This document shows, one piece after another, positions 36,283 through 45,707 of a DNA stretch of 64,000 nt (position 1 is its first letter; the number at the start of each line of letters is the position of its first letter). The notes under the pieces were generated by a model that was not told the origin of the DNA, did not search any database, and saw only the letters and a program-made list of their open reading frames with translations. The stretch spans positions 2,394,501 through 2,458,500 of the forward strand of contig NZ_CP069811.1 in NCBI RefSeq assembly GCF_016894385.1, written 5' to 3'. Both the position numbers and the translations under genes were made by a program. The DNA comes from Cupriavidus oxalaticus (GTDB lineage: Bacteria > Pseudomonadota > Gammaproteobacteria > Burkholderiales > Burkholderiaceae).

Positions 36283-38129
36283 CACGCCACCACCACTTCG
36301 CGGAACATGCCCGCATCCATATGCATCATCAGGTGGCAATGCCAGGCCCAGCGTCCCAGCGCGTCGGCGGTGACGAGAAAGCTGATGCGCTGCGCCGGCT
36401 GCACGGGGATGGTGTGGCGCCGCGCCTGGAAGCTGCCGTCCGGCGCTTCCAGTTCGCTCCACATGCCGTGCAGGTGCATGGGGTGGGTCATCATGGTGTC
36501 GTTGTGCAGGATCACGCGCAGCCGTTCTCCGTACTTGAAATAAACCGGCGTCGACTTGCCGAACTCCACGCCGTCGAACGACCACGTGTAGCGTTCCATG
36601 TTGCCGGTCAGGTGCAGCTCGATCTCGCGGCCCGGGCCGCGCGGGTCCATCGGGCCGCCGATGGTGTGCTGGTCGGCCAGCGTCAGCACGCGCCGGCCGT
36701 TGTTGCGCAGGCCGATGCCGGGGTCGTCGAGGTTGGTGCGCGCCATGTCGACGCGCATGTCGGTGCCGGCGCCGTACTCGGTGCGGGCATGGCGCGCAAC
36801 CTTGCTCGGCACCTTGAGGGACGGCTCGGCCGCCATCGCCGCCATGCCGTGCTGGCCATGATCCATGCCGTGCTGGCCATGATCCATGCCGTGCTGGCTG
36901 TGGTCCATGCCATGCGCGCCGCCATGGCCCATACCACCCATGCCACCCATGCCACCCATCATGTCCGTCATGCTCAGCCACTCCGGCTTGTCGGGCGCGG
37001 GCACCGGCGCCGACAGGCCTTCGCGCACGGCCAGCGTGCCGCGCGCATAGCCGGTGCGCTCCATCGCCTGCGCGAAGACGGTGTAGGCGTCGTCCTGCGG
37101 CGCGACCACGACGTCGCAGGTCTCGCCAGGGCCGAAGCGGAATTCGTCGACGGTCACCGGCTCCAGGTCCTGCCCGTCGACCTGCACCACGCGCAGCTTC
37201 AGCCCCGGAATGCGCACGTCGTAGAAGGTATTGCCCGAGCCGTTGATGAAGCGCAGCCGCACGGTCTCACCGCGGCGGAACAGCCCGGTCCAGTTGCCGG
37301 CCGGCGTGAGGCCGTTGGTCAGGTAGGTCAGCGTGGCGCCCGACAGGTCCGCAAGATCGGTCGGGCTCATCCGCATCTGGTTCCACATGCGGCGCTTGTC
37401 CAGCGCCTGCTTCAGCCCGTCGCGCGCCGCGTCGCGGAAGAAATCGGCGGCGGTAGGCTGGTTGTAGTTGTAGTAGTCGCTCTGCACCTTGAGCTTGGTC
37501 AGCACCCGCATCGGGTCTTCGTCGGTCCAGTCGGACAGCAGCACGGTGTAGTCGCGGTCGGCATGTCCGTGCGCGCGGCCTTCGGCCGGGTCGATGACGA
37601 TGCCGCCGTAGACCCCGGTCATCTCCTGGAAACCGGAGTGCGAGTGATACCAGTAGCTGCCCTGCTGCGCGACCTTGAAGCGGTAGGTGAAGGTCTCCCC
37701 CGGGGCGATGCCGGCAAAGCTGATGCCCGGCACGCCGTCCATCTCGAACGGCAGGATGATGCCGTGCCAGTGGATCGAGGTCGCCTCGCGCAGCCGGTTG
37801 GTGACGCGGATGGTGACCGTGTCGCCTTCGCGCCAGCGCAGCGTCGGGCCCGGCAGCATGCCGTTGATGGTGGTCGCCACCGTCGGCTTGCCGGTGAAGT
37901 TGACCAGCGACTCGCCGATCACGAGGTCGAACTCGGTGCCGCGCAGCACCGGCGCGGTTCCTGCCGCGGCGGCAGTGGCGCGGGCGGGCGTGCTGGCCAG
38001 CGCGCCGGCGCCGCCAAACCCTGCCAGCCCGGCAACCACGCCGCCGGCCACCAGCCCCTGGACGAAGCGGCGGCGTGGCAAGTCGGCAGGCGTGGGCAGC
38101 AGGAGGCCCGTAGGTCGGTGGCGTCGCAT
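36282..38129 (-). CDS. copA: Multicopper oxidase CopA
   Basis: A 615-aa Tat-exported cuprous oxidase. The twin-arginine signal is at 19-26 (RRRFVQG); copper ligands are HWHG at 120-123, HSH at 162-164, HPMHLHG at 549-555 and HCH at 597-599 with axial Met608. A Met/His-rich insert near 440-475 (HGMDHGQ repeats) binds further copper. It oxidises periplasmic Cu(I) to Cu(II). ATG 38129 is chosen because it begins the Tat signal; the open frame runs beyond it into the copRS promoter. It is the first gene of copABCD, divergent from copRS. Confidence 0.95.
   Translation of the reverse strand: MRRHRPTGLLLPTPADLPRRRFVQGLVAGGVVAGLAGFGGAGALASTPARATAAAAGTAPVLRGTEFDLVIGESLVNFTGKPTVATTINGMLPGPTLRWREGDTVTIRVTNRLREATSIHWHGIILPFEMDGVPGISFAGIAPGETFTYRFKVAQQGSYWYHSHSGFQEMTGVYGGIVIDPAEGRAHGHADRDYTVLLSDWTDEDPMRVLTKLKVQSDYYNYNQPTAADFFRDAARDGLKQALDKRRMWNQMRMSPTDLADLSGATLTYLTNGLTPAGNWTGLFRRGETVRLRFINGSGNTFYDVRIPGLKLRVVQVDGQDLEPVTVDEFRFGPGETCDVVVAPQDDAYTVFAQAMERTGYARGTLAVREGLSAPVPAPDKPEWLSMTDMMGGMGGMGGMGHGGAHGMDHSQHGMDHGQHGMDHGQHGMAAMAAEPSLKVPSKVARHARTEYGAGTDMRVDMARTNLDDPGIGLRNNGRRVLTLADQHTIGGPMDPRGPGREIELHLTGNMERYTWSFDGVEFGKSTPVYFKYGERLRVILHNDTMMTHPMHLHGMWSELEAPDGSFQARRHTIPVQPAQRISFLVTADALGRWAWHCHLMMHMDAGMFREVVVA
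36844..36906. repeat. 21-bp tandem repeat encoding His/Met heptads of CopA
   Basis: Two identical 21-bp units and one variant encode repeated HGMDHGQ. It is an in-frame array inside copA. Confidence 0.8.
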
Positions 38130-38194
38130 GGCGTCAGGTTGTTGATCAAGGCAGGGCAAGCGTAGCCAGCGCCACCCTACCCGCGCCTGACCGG

Positions 38195-38227
38195 AACATG
38201 ACAATCCGGTAATCTTCCGGTCATGTT
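38195..38227. promoter_or_regulatory. Putative CopR-binding site between copA and copR
   Basis: A 33-bp region with perfect outer arms AACATGAC ... GTCATGTT and inner direct repeats ATCCGGTAATC / TTCCGGTCATG at 11-bp spacing. OmpR-type regulators bind such direct repeats, so it could drive both copABCD and copRS. The site is seen; the binding protein is inferred from its position. Confidence 0.6.
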
Positions 38228-38288
38228 CGCGCGCGCGGTACACGCGTAGAGTTGCCGGAACCATCGATGACAAAGGAAGCCAAGGCCA

Positions 38289-38981
38289 ATGAAACTGCTG
38301 GTAGTGGAAGACGAGTCCAAGACCGGGGAATACCTGCGCCAGGGCCTGACGGAAGCGGGCTTTGTCGTCGACCTCGTGCACAACGGGCTGGACGGCCAGC
38401 ACCTGGCCATGAGCGAGCCCTACGACCTCGTCATCCTCGACGTGATGCTGCCCGACATGGACGGCTGGCGCATCGTGCAGGCGCTGCGCGCCGCCGAAAA
38501 CGCCGTGCCGGTGCTGTTCCTGACCGCGCGCGACAGCGTGGCCGACCGCGTCAAGGGCCTGGAGCTGGGCGCCGACGACTACCTGGTCAAGCCCTTCGCC
38601 TTCTCCGAACTGCTGGCGCGCGTACGCACCCTGCTGCGGCGCGGCACGGCGCAGATGGCGCTCGATCGGATCCAGGTGGCCGATCTTGTACTCGACCTGG
38701 GCCGCCGGCGCGCCACCCGGGCCGGGCGCCGCATCACGCTGACCAGCAAGGAGTTCGCGCTGCTCGAGCTGCTGGCGCGGCGCCGCGGCGAAGTGCTGCC
38801 GCGCTCGCTGATCGCCTCGCAGGTGTGGGACATGAACTTTGACAGCGACAGCAACGTGATCGACGTGGCCATCCGCCGCCTGCGCGCCAAGATCGACGAC
38901 GGCTTCGCGCCCCGGCTGATCCAGACCGTGCGCGGCATGGGCTATGTGCTGGAAGAGCCCGACCCGGAGGATGCGGCATGA
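38289..38981 (+). CDS. copR: Heavy-metal response regulator CopR
   Basis: A 230-aa OmpR/PhoB-type regulator with phosphoacceptor Asp51, Thr79 and Lys101 in the receiver, and a winged-helix domain (about 130-228) with [39 protein letters not shown] is the standard CusR/CopR opening. It starts after AAGGAAG. Its last codons overlap copS (ATGA). It probably activates copA and its own operon through the inverted repeat upstream. Confidence 0.95.
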   Translation: MKLLVVEDESKTGEYLRQGLTEAGFVVDLVHNGLDGQHLAMSEPYDLVILDVMLPDMDGWRIVQALRAAENAVPVLFLTARDSVADRVKGLELGADDYLVKPFAFSELLARVRTLLRRGTAQMALDRIQVADLVLDLGRRRATRAGRRITLTSKEFALLELLARRRGEVLPRSLIASQVWDMNFDSDSNVIDVAIRRLRAKIDDGFAPRLIQTVRGMGYVLEEPDPEDAA

Positions 38982-40408
38982 AGGCCCGGCTGTCGCTGAC
39001 GGCGCGGCTCACGATCCTGTTTTCGCTGTCGTCGGCGGCGGTGCTGCTGGGGCTGGGCGTGCTGATCTGGCTGGCGATGGACAGCCATTTCGCCGACGAG
39101 GACTATGCCGTGCTGGGCGACAACGTGCGCCTGGTCCGCCAGATCGCGGCCGAAGGCCCGGTGGCGTCGCTGCCGCAGCGGCTGGGACAGGCGCTGGAGC
39201 ACCATCCCGGCTTCGTCGCCGAGGTGCGCAACGCAGATGGCCAACGCGTGTACGCCACGCATGGTTTCGATTTCGGCACCGCGCAGGCCACGGCCGCGGC
39301 GCTGCCGGCGGATCGCGATACCTTCGCCTGGGAGCAGCGCGGGCAGGCCTACCGCGGCTTGCGCGCCGTGGCGCAGGTGCCGGGCGCCGGCGCGCTGCGC
39401 ATCGTGGTCGGCATGGACACCGCACTGCACGCCCACTTCATGCAGGCGTTCCGCCAGTCGCTGGCCTTCTACACCGCGCTGGCCGCGCTGGCCAGCGGCC
39501 TGCTGGGCTGGTGGGCGGCGCGCCGCGGGCTGGCGCCGCTGCGCACCATGGCATCGCGCGCGCGCACGGTCACCGCGCACAAGCTCGACGAGCGCATGCC
39601 GGTGGAGGCGGTGCCGGTGGAAATGGCCGACCTGGCCGCCACGCTCAACGCCATGCTCGCGCGGCTGCAGGACGACTTCAGGCGCCTGTCGGAATTCTCG
39701 TCGGACCTGGCCCATGAGTTGCGCACGCCCATCACCAACCTGATGACGCAGACCGACGTGGTGCTGTCGCAGCCGCGCGATGCGGCCAAGTACCGCGAGG
39801 TGCTGGCGTCCAACGCCGAGGAGCTGCAGCGGCTCTCGCGCATGGTGTCCGACATGCTCTTCCTGGCCAAGATGGAACACGGCATCACGCTGCCCAGCGC
39901 GGAGCGCATCGCGGTCGAAGAGGAAGTCGCGGCGCTGTTCGACTTCTACGATGCGCTGGCCGAGGACAAGGGCGTGCAGCTGCGGCAGCACGGCAGCGGC
40001 CGCATCACCGGCGACCGGCTGATGGTGCGGCGCGCGCTCAGCAACGTGCTGTCCAACGCACTGCGGCACGCCGCCGCGGGCAAGCCGGTCATGGTGACGA
40101 TCGTGCCGCGCGCCGGCGCGCAGGAAGGGACGGAGGCGGTGGAGGCGATGGAGGCCCTGGATATCGTGGTCGAAAACGAAGGCGAAACCATTCCGCCCGA
40201 ATTCCTGCCGTCGCTGTTCGACCGCTTTTCACGCGCCGACAAGTCGCGCGCGCGTCCGGATTCGGACGGCACCGGGCTGGGCCTGGCGATCACGCAGGCG
40301 ATCATGGCCGCGCACGGCGGCGCCATCGCCGCCGAGTCGGCCGCGGGCAGGACGCGCTTCGTGCTGACGTTCCGCGCGCGGCGCGAACCGGACACCTTGC
40401 GGGCGTGA
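38978..40408 (+). CDS. copS: Heavy-metal sensor histidine kinase CopS
   Basis: A 476-aa membrane kinase: helix 1 (about 10-32), a periplasmic sensor (about 33-165), helix 2 (about 166-186), HAMP, an H-box with His246 ([15 protein letters not shown]), and an ATPase domain with N, G1 ([10 protein letters not shown]) and GTGLGLAI boxes. This is the CusS/IrlB heavy-metal kinase plan. It overlaps copR by four bases. In this family periplasmic copper binding leads to phosphorylation of the partner regulator. Confidence 0.95.
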   Translation: MKARLSLTARLTILFSLSSAAVLLGLGVLIWLAMDSHFADEDYAVLGDNVRLVRQIAAEGPVASLPQRLGQALEHHPGFVAEVRNADGQRVYATHGFDFGTAQATAAALPADRDTFAWEQRGQAYRGLRAVAQVPGAGALRIVVGMDTALHAHFMQAFRQSLAFYTALAALASGLLGWWAARRGLAPLRTMASRARTVTAHKLDERMPVEAVPVEMADLAATLNAMLARLQDDFRRLSEFSSDLAHELRTPITNLMTQTDVVLSQPRDAAKYREVLASNAEELQRLSRMVSDMLFLAKMEHGITLPSAERIAVEEEVAALFDFYDALAEDKGVQLRQHGSGRITGDRLMVRRALSNVLSNALRHAAAGKPVMVTIVPRAGAQEGTEAVEAMEALDIVVENEGETIPPEFLPSLFDRFSRADKSRARPDSDGTGLGLAITQAIMAAHGGAIAAESAAGRTRFVLTFRARREPDTLRA

Positions 40409-40592
40409 TGCCCGCAGGCCGCACGGCGCGCGAAAAAAGCCGCCCAAGCCAGTAAGGCCGTTGGGGGAGCTGGCAAGGGCGCAAAGACCGCCGGATGCGG
40501 CTCCAGCGGCGGCTCCGATGCTACGCAACTCCACTCTTTTCGAATGGCAACAATTGTGTCGGCGGACTCCACCTTGCTGTCATGGGCCGCAC

Positions 40593-43076
40593 TTAACCGG
40601 TTGGCAGTTCGATCCGGAATGTTGCGCCGGCACCTGCCGCGCTTTGCACCGTGACCTTGCCGCCATGCCGCTCGGCCACTGCGCGCACCAGCACCAGGCC
40701 CAGCCCCGTGCCGTCCGGCGCGCCCTGCCGGCCCTCGTGCAGGCGCACGAAGGGCTCGAACAGGCGCGCCTGGTCGGCCTCGTCGATACCGGGGCCATGG
40801 TCCTGCACCGCAATCACGAAATGCTCGCCTGCGTGCGTCAGCGTCACCGCCACCTCGGCACCGTGCGGGCTGAACTTGATGGCATTGCTGACCACGTTGG
40901 CGATGGCCCGCACCAGCAGCGAGGGCTCGCCGCGCAGCACGGCGGGCTCGTCGGGCAGGTCGACCTGCAGCGACACGCTGCGGGCGTTGGCCAGCGCCCA
41001 CAGCTGGTCGGTGGCATCCAGCACCAGGCCGCCGAGCTCGACTTCGGTAAAGGCCAGCGACTGCGACTCGGCGCGCGCCACGCTGATGAAATCGTCGGCC
41101 AGCGTCATGGTGCGGCGCGCGTGGGCGGCGATGCGGTGCAGCACGGCGCTGTTGCTGTCGCCAGCATCGCCGGCGTCGCCGCGGGCACGGCGCTCGTGCA
41201 GCTCGATCAGCGCCAGGATCGATGCCTGCGGCGAACGCATGTCATGCGACAGGAAGCGCAGCATCTGCTCGCGCTGGCGCTCGGCCACGCGGATCGCCGT
41301 GATGTCGGTGACGCTGACGATCAGCCCCGCCACCGCGCCGGACTCCCCGTGCAGCGGCGCGCCGTGCAGCAGGTAGCGGCGGTCGCCGCGGCCCGCAACC
41401 TCGATGCCGCCCTCGGGGACCGGATCCTGCACGGGACGGACCCCGGCGTGGCGGCCATGCAGCGCATGCCAGTACGCCAGCGCGGGCGCCGGCGCGGGGA
41501 ACAGCGCCTCGATCACGTCGCGGATCGGCGCACGCGGCTCGCCGGTATCGCCTGCCGCGGCCACGCGCCCGAGCACCGCCGGCGCCAGCGCCACGCAGCG
41601 GCGGTTGGCCAGCATCACGCCGCCCGCCAGGTCGCAGATGGCGGTGGCATCGGGCAGGCTTTCCAGCCCGTCGGAGAGGAAACGGCGCATGCCGCGCAGC
41701 CTGGCGCTCATGCCATAGACGGCGCGCATGCGGCTGTCCAGCGTGGCGCCGGTGTAGTGCGGCGCCGGCATCAGGCCCGGCTCGCGCTCCAGCCGCGCCA
41801 GTTCGTCGGCCAGGAAGCGCAGCGCCGCTTCCTGGCGGCGCCACGCCCACAGCGGATAGAACAGCAGGCAGCCCAGCGCCGCCGCGGCCGGGGCGAACCA
41901 GAGCCGTGCCAGGGCCAGCAGCGCCAGCGAGCCGCCCAGCAGGGCCACCAGCAGCAGCCCGGTGGCGACCAGCGCGCCGCGCGGCGGCAGACGCAGCGCG
42001 GCCAGCGCCGCCAGCAATACCGCCAGCAGCGTTCCCGCGAGCTGCCAGCCGCGCGGCACGGCCAGGATGGCGTCGCCATCGGTCAGCGCCTGCAGCGTAT
42101 TGGCCAGGATCTCGACGCCGCTCATGCCGCGGCCGTCGCGCGATACCGGCGTGGGCAGCACGTCGCCCATGCCGGTGGCCATGGCGCCGACCAGCACCGC
42201 CTTGCCGGCAAAGCGCGCGGGATCGATGCGGCCTTCCAGCACGTCGCGCGCCGACACGCGCGCAAAGGTGCCGGGCGGGCCGGCGTAGGGGATGCGTACG
42301 CGGCCGCTGCGCTGCCAGCCGTTGCTTTCGGTGAGGCGAGCGGCTTCCTGGCGGTAGCTGTCCAGCGCCCGCGGTGCGCGTCCCGGCTCTGCCAGCATGC
42401 CGGCCATCACCGCCGCAAGGTGCGGCACCCCCGCGGCCTCGACCGGCTGCGGCCCTTCGCGCAGCCAGACCTGGCGCGCCACGCCGTCGGTATCGACCAC
42501 CATGTTGATGTGGCCAACCGCGGCGCCGAGGCCGGCCAGCGGGTAGCGCACCAGCATGCCGCCGGTGCCGCCGGTGCTCGGTTCGGCCACCACCGGCAGC
42601 ACCACGTTGCCCGCCTGCGCCAGGCTGCGCGCCAGCAGCGCGTCGTCCTGCGGATAGCGGGTGTCGCGCTCGGACAGGATCACGTCGACGCCGATCACGC
42701 GCGGGCCGCCGGCGGCAATGCGCTCGACCAGCTGCCCCAGCACCGCGCGGCGCCAGGGCCAGCGGCCGATGGCGGTGATGCTGGCGTCGTCGATGGCGAC
42801 GATGACGATGTCGTCGCGGGCGGGATGGTGCTGGGCGGCGATGGCGGTGTCGTAGGCGGCCAGGTCGGCGCGCTCGGTCCAGCCCTGGCGCGCGGCCAGC
42901 AGCGCCAGGACCAGCACTGCCGCGACCAGCACGCACCATTCGGCCAGCGTACGGCGGCCGAAGGCGCGGGCCGGCGCGGCGGGCTCAGTGGAGGCGGATA
43001 CGGCCACCGCCACCCGTCCCGCCACCCGCCCCACCATCGGTCCCGACACCCGCGCCGATGGCAGCGCCATTGCCAT
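40593..43076 (-). CDS. CHASE2-domain sensor histidine kinase
   Basis: An 827-aa kinase. An N-terminal membrane helix (about 48-62) is followed by an extracytoplasmic CHASE2 domain (about 70-320; DDIVIVAIDDASITAIGRWPWRR is its hallmark), three more helices (about 345-410), a PAS-like region, and a kinase core with His611 (FLSHDMRSPQ) and a C-terminal ATPase with GTGLGL. It is the last gene of a regulator-FecR-kinase operon and starts inside the FecR gene (92-bp overlap), so it is probably translated by coupling. The signal is unknown. Confidence 0.9.
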   Translation of the reverse strand: MAMALPSARVSGPMVGRVAGRVAVAVSASTEPAAPARAFGRRTLAEWCVLVAAVLVLALLAARQGWTERADLAAYDTAIAAQHHPARDDIVIVAIDDASITAIGRWPWRRAVLGQLVERIAAGGPRVIGVDVILSERDTRYPQDDALLARSLAQAGNVVLPVVAEPSTGGTGGMLVRYPLAGLGAAVGHINMVVDTDGVARQVWLREGPQPVEAAGVPHLAAVMAGMLAEPGRAPRALDSYRQEAARLTESNGWQRSGRVRIPYAGPPGTFARVSARDVLEGRIDPARFAGKAVLVGAMATGMGDVLPTPVSRDGRGMSGVEILANTLQALTDGDAILAVPRGWQLAGTLLAVLLAALAALRLPPRGALVATGLLLVALLGGSLALLALARLWFAPAAAALGCLLFYPLWAWRRQEAALRFLADELARLEREPGLMPAPHYTGATLDSRMRAVYGMSARLRGMRRFLSDGLESLPDATAICDLAGGVMLANRRCVALAPAVLGRVAAAGDTGEPRAPIRDVIEALFPAPAPALAYWHALHGRHAGVRPVQDPVPEGGIEVAGRGDRRYLLHGAPLHGESGAVAGLIVSVTDITAIRVAERQREQMLRFLSHDMRSPQASILALIELHERRARGDAGDAGDSNSAVLHRIAAHARRTMTLADDFISVARAESQSLAFTEVELGGLVLDATDQLWALANARSVSLQVDLPDEPAVLRGEPSLLVRAIANVVSNAIKFSPHGAEVAVTLTHAGEHFVIAVQDHGPGIDEADQARLFEPFVRLHEGRQGAPDGTGLGLVLVRAVAERHGGKVTVQSAAGAGATFRIELPTG

Positions 43077-44688
43077 CCATCAGGTAGGTGAAGATCTCGA
43101 TGCGCTGCGGCGCGGAGAACGCCCCCGTGTCAGGCACGGCCCCCGGCGCCGCGCGGGCGACCCGCACGTAGTAGACGCCCGGCGCCGGGCGCGGCAGCTC
43201 GATGGCGTTGGTTTCGGTGTGCTGGTCCACCAGCAGCGTGGCGAAGCCGGCATCGGCCGACAACTGGACCCGGTAGCCGGTGCCCGCGCCACGGTCGGCG
43301 GGCCAGCCGACCTGCAGCGTCTTGCCGTCGTCCTGCATCGACGGCACCGGGCCCGGCGGCTCGACGCGATAGGCGACCGGCGCCGACCAGGGGCCGGGCC
43401 GGCCCGCGGCGTCGACGCTGCGCACGCGCCACCAGTACTGGCCGGGCGCCTGCGGCTGCGCGCTTGCGGGCTCGGCGGCGGGGTGCAGTGCCACCGCGCC
43501 GGCGAAGCCGGCATCGCCGGCCACGGCCAGTTCATAGCTGGCGGCGCCAGGCACCGCCGCCCAGGCGAACGCCACCGTCTCGCCATAGCGCACCGCATCC
43601 GCCGCGGGCTGCAGCGTGAACGGCGCCGGCGGGTTCAGCCGCACGGCCACCGGCGCCTGCGCGGCAAGGCCGGTCAGGCGGTTGGCGTCGACGGCGCTGA
43701 CGGCAAGATAGAGCGTGCCTTCGGGCAGGCCCTCCGGACGCGCGCGGGTGTCGGTGGTGGTGCCGCTCCAGGCCACTTCGGTCAGCGCCGCGTCGCGCGC
43801 CACCTTGACGTGGTACGCGCTGGCGCCGGACACCGGCTGCCAGGCGGCGTCGAAGGCCGGGCCCAGCACGGTATCGGCCGGGGGCAGCAACACCGGCGCC
43901 GGCAGCAGCGCCACCGGCTGCGACAGCCGGCCGCGGTCGGACACGCCGACACCATAGCCGGCGCTCACTTGCGCCGCCGCCGACATGGCGTGACCGGCGG
44001 GTACGGGCCTGGCCGGGCGCGCCGCGCTGACGCCGACGCGGCCTGCCAGCACCTCGCTGCGGCTGCCCGCGGCGTCGGCCGCGACCCGGTAGCTGGTGCC
44101 GCGCACGCCCGTGACCATCATCGGCGTATGCAGCTCGAAGCGGCCCACGCCGCTGCCCTCGGGCGCCACGCGGGTATCGGCGCCGCCCTGCTCGATGCGG
44201 ATCACGGTATCGGTCAGGCCACTGCGCGCGAACGTGCGCAGCCGGCGCACGGCCACCGTGGTATTTGGCGGCAGCGTGATGCGGCTGCGGTCCGGCAGTT
44301 CCAGCGTGACCGAGCCGGCCGCCGGGGTCTCGATCCGTGCCGATTCGTCCAGCGACATGCCCACCTGCACCGGCCGGCCGTTGGCGCGCACTTCGCCGTT
44401 GACATAGACCACGCGCGCCGACGCGGCCTGCTCGGGGATCTGGCTCAGCGGGATGCGCAGCCGCGAGCCGGGCACGAGCCGGTAAGGGTCCGCCACGCCG
44501 TTGAGCCGCTGCAGCGTGCGCCAGCCATCGGCCGACGCCATGTAGCGCTCGGCCAGCCCGATCAGGGTATCGCCCGGCTCCACCAGGTACAGGAAATCGG
44601 CGCCCTCCGCGCCCGCCGGCCCGGCCTGGGCCGGACCTGCCACGCCGGCCAACCAGGCCAGCGCAGCCGTGCCAATCCATTTACGCAT
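42985..44688 (-). CDS. LysM/FecR-domain protein with fibronectin-like repeats
   Basis: A 567-aa exported protein: signal peptide (about 1-22), LysM domain (34-80, YLVEPGDTLIGLAERY), FecR domain (about 90-215, with GVRGTSYRV), then several beta-rich fibronectin-like repeats and a Gly-rich tail (DGGAGGGTGGGGR). LysM suggests peptidoglycan binding; FecR domains relay signals in other systems. It overlaps the response-regulator gene by 8 bp upstream and the CHASE2 kinase gene by 92 bp downstream, so it is likely a periplasmic partner of the kinase. Confidence 0.85.
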   Translation of the reverse strand: MRKWIGTAALAWLAGVAGPAQAGPAGAEGADFLYLVEPGDTLIGLAERYMASADGWRTLQRLNGVADPYRLVPGSRLRIPLSQIPEQAASARVVYVNGEVRANGRPVQVGMSLDESARIETPAAGSVTLELPDRSRITLPPNTTVAVRRLRTFARSGLTDTVIRIEQGGADTRVAPEGSGVGRFELHTPMMVTGVRGTSYRVAADAAGSRSEVLAGRVGVSAARPARPVPAGHAMSAAAQVSAGYGVGVSDRGRLSQPVALLPAPVLLPPADTVLGPAFDAAWQPVSGASAYHVKVARDAALTEVAWSGTTTDTRARPEGLPEGTLYLAVSAVDANRLTGLAAQAPVAVRLNPPAPFTLQPAADAVRYGETVAFAWAAVPGAASYELAVAGDAGFAGAVALHPAAEPASAQPQAPGQYWWRVRSVDAAGRPGPWSAPVAYRVEPPGPVPSMQDDGKTLQVGWPADRGAGTGYRVQLSADAGFATLLVDQHTETNAIELPRPAPGVYYVRVARAAPGAVPDTGAFSAPQRIEIFTYLMDGNGAAIGAGVGTDGGAGGGTGGGGRIRLH

Positions 44689-45409
44689 CCGCGCCGGCCT
44701 CGTCAGCTTCCGCTTCGGCAGCGGAAATTTCCTCAAAGCGATAGCCGTGCGAGTACACGGACGTCAGCCGCACGCCGTTTTCGGGGCGCAGCGCCAGCTT
44801 CAGCCGCAGCCGCGAGATATGGGTATCGAGCGTGCGCGAGCCGGCGCCCATGGCACGGCCCCAGACCGCCTGCTCCACCACCTCGCGCGCCAGCAGGCGC
44901 CCGGTATTGCGGAACAGGAACAGGGCCAGCTCATATTCGCGCGGCGACAGCTGCACGGGCTGGCCGCCAAGGGTGATGGCGCGGGTATGGGGATCGACGG
45001 TGTAGTTGCCGCGCCGGATCAGCTCGACTTCCTGCGCGGCCTCCGGATAGGCGCGGCGCAGCAGCGAGCGCACGCGCGCGACCAGTTCGCCGGCACGGAT
45101 GGGCTTGAGCATGTAGTCGTCGGCGCCGACGCTCAGGCCGGCGACGATGTCGGCCTCGCCGGTACGGCTGGTGACAAACAGGATCGGCGGCATGTTGCCG
45201 GACTTCTGCCGCACCCAGCTGACCAGTTCGTAGCCGCTGGTGCCGGGCAGCTGCCAGTCGACCATCAGCAGGTCAAACGCCTGTTCGCGCAGCGCGCGCA
45301 GGAAATCGGCGCCATTGGCGAACGATTCGCACTCGAAACCGGCCTCGCCCAAAATCTGCCGGATCAGCTCGGCCTGATCCGGATCGTCCTCCACCGAGGC
45401 AATTCTCAT
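44681..45409 (-). CDS. OmpR-family response regulator
   Basis: A 242-aa regulator with receiver residues Asp51, Thr80 and Lys102 and a winged-helix domain (about 130-225: SRTLDTHISRLRLKLALRPENG). ATG 45409 is chosen because GGGGGAG lies just upstream; the open frame extends further without a ribosome site. It heads the operon with the LysM/FecR protein and CHASE2 kinase and is its presumed output. The acidic tail (AEAEADEAGADA) overlaps the next gene. Confidence 0.93.
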   Translation of the reverse strand: MRIASVEDDPDQAELIRQILGEAGFECESFANGADFLRALREQAFDLLMVDWQLPGTSGYELVSWVRQKSGNMPPILFVTSRTGEADIVAGLSVGADDYMLKPIRAGELVARVRSLLRRAYPEAAQEVELIRRGNYTVDPHTRAITLGGQPVQLSPREYELALFLFRNTGRLLAREVVEQAVWGRAMGAGSRTLDTHISRLRLKLALRPENGVRLTSVYSHGYRFEEISAAEAEADEAGADA

Positions 45410-45707
45410 CCACTCCCCCCTGCCTACTGCGACTGCCACTGCGACCGCGCGCCGGGCAATACTGACGGCTCTGATATCCACCCTGGCGGGCGCGGCCCAT
45501 GGTCAATCGCACGGCAAGCGTGGCCGAAGCAAGCCGGAAGTTGCAATGTTACCTAACAGCGACACCCGCCGTCGAGGCTCACGACGAGGGGCGCGGCGCA
45601 ACATGCCGGGATCGGCCATCGATCCGTGGCGAACATCCGGCCAATCGCAACGATCTTGGGGGCAGGAATCGGTACGGCGGGGAGTTGGCGAGCCGCTCAG
45701 GCGCGGC

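Noticed and set aside
36844..36906. A possible CRISPR-like array
   Set aside because: The units are 21 bp, contiguous without spacers, and encode in-frame HGMDHGQ heptads of CopA.
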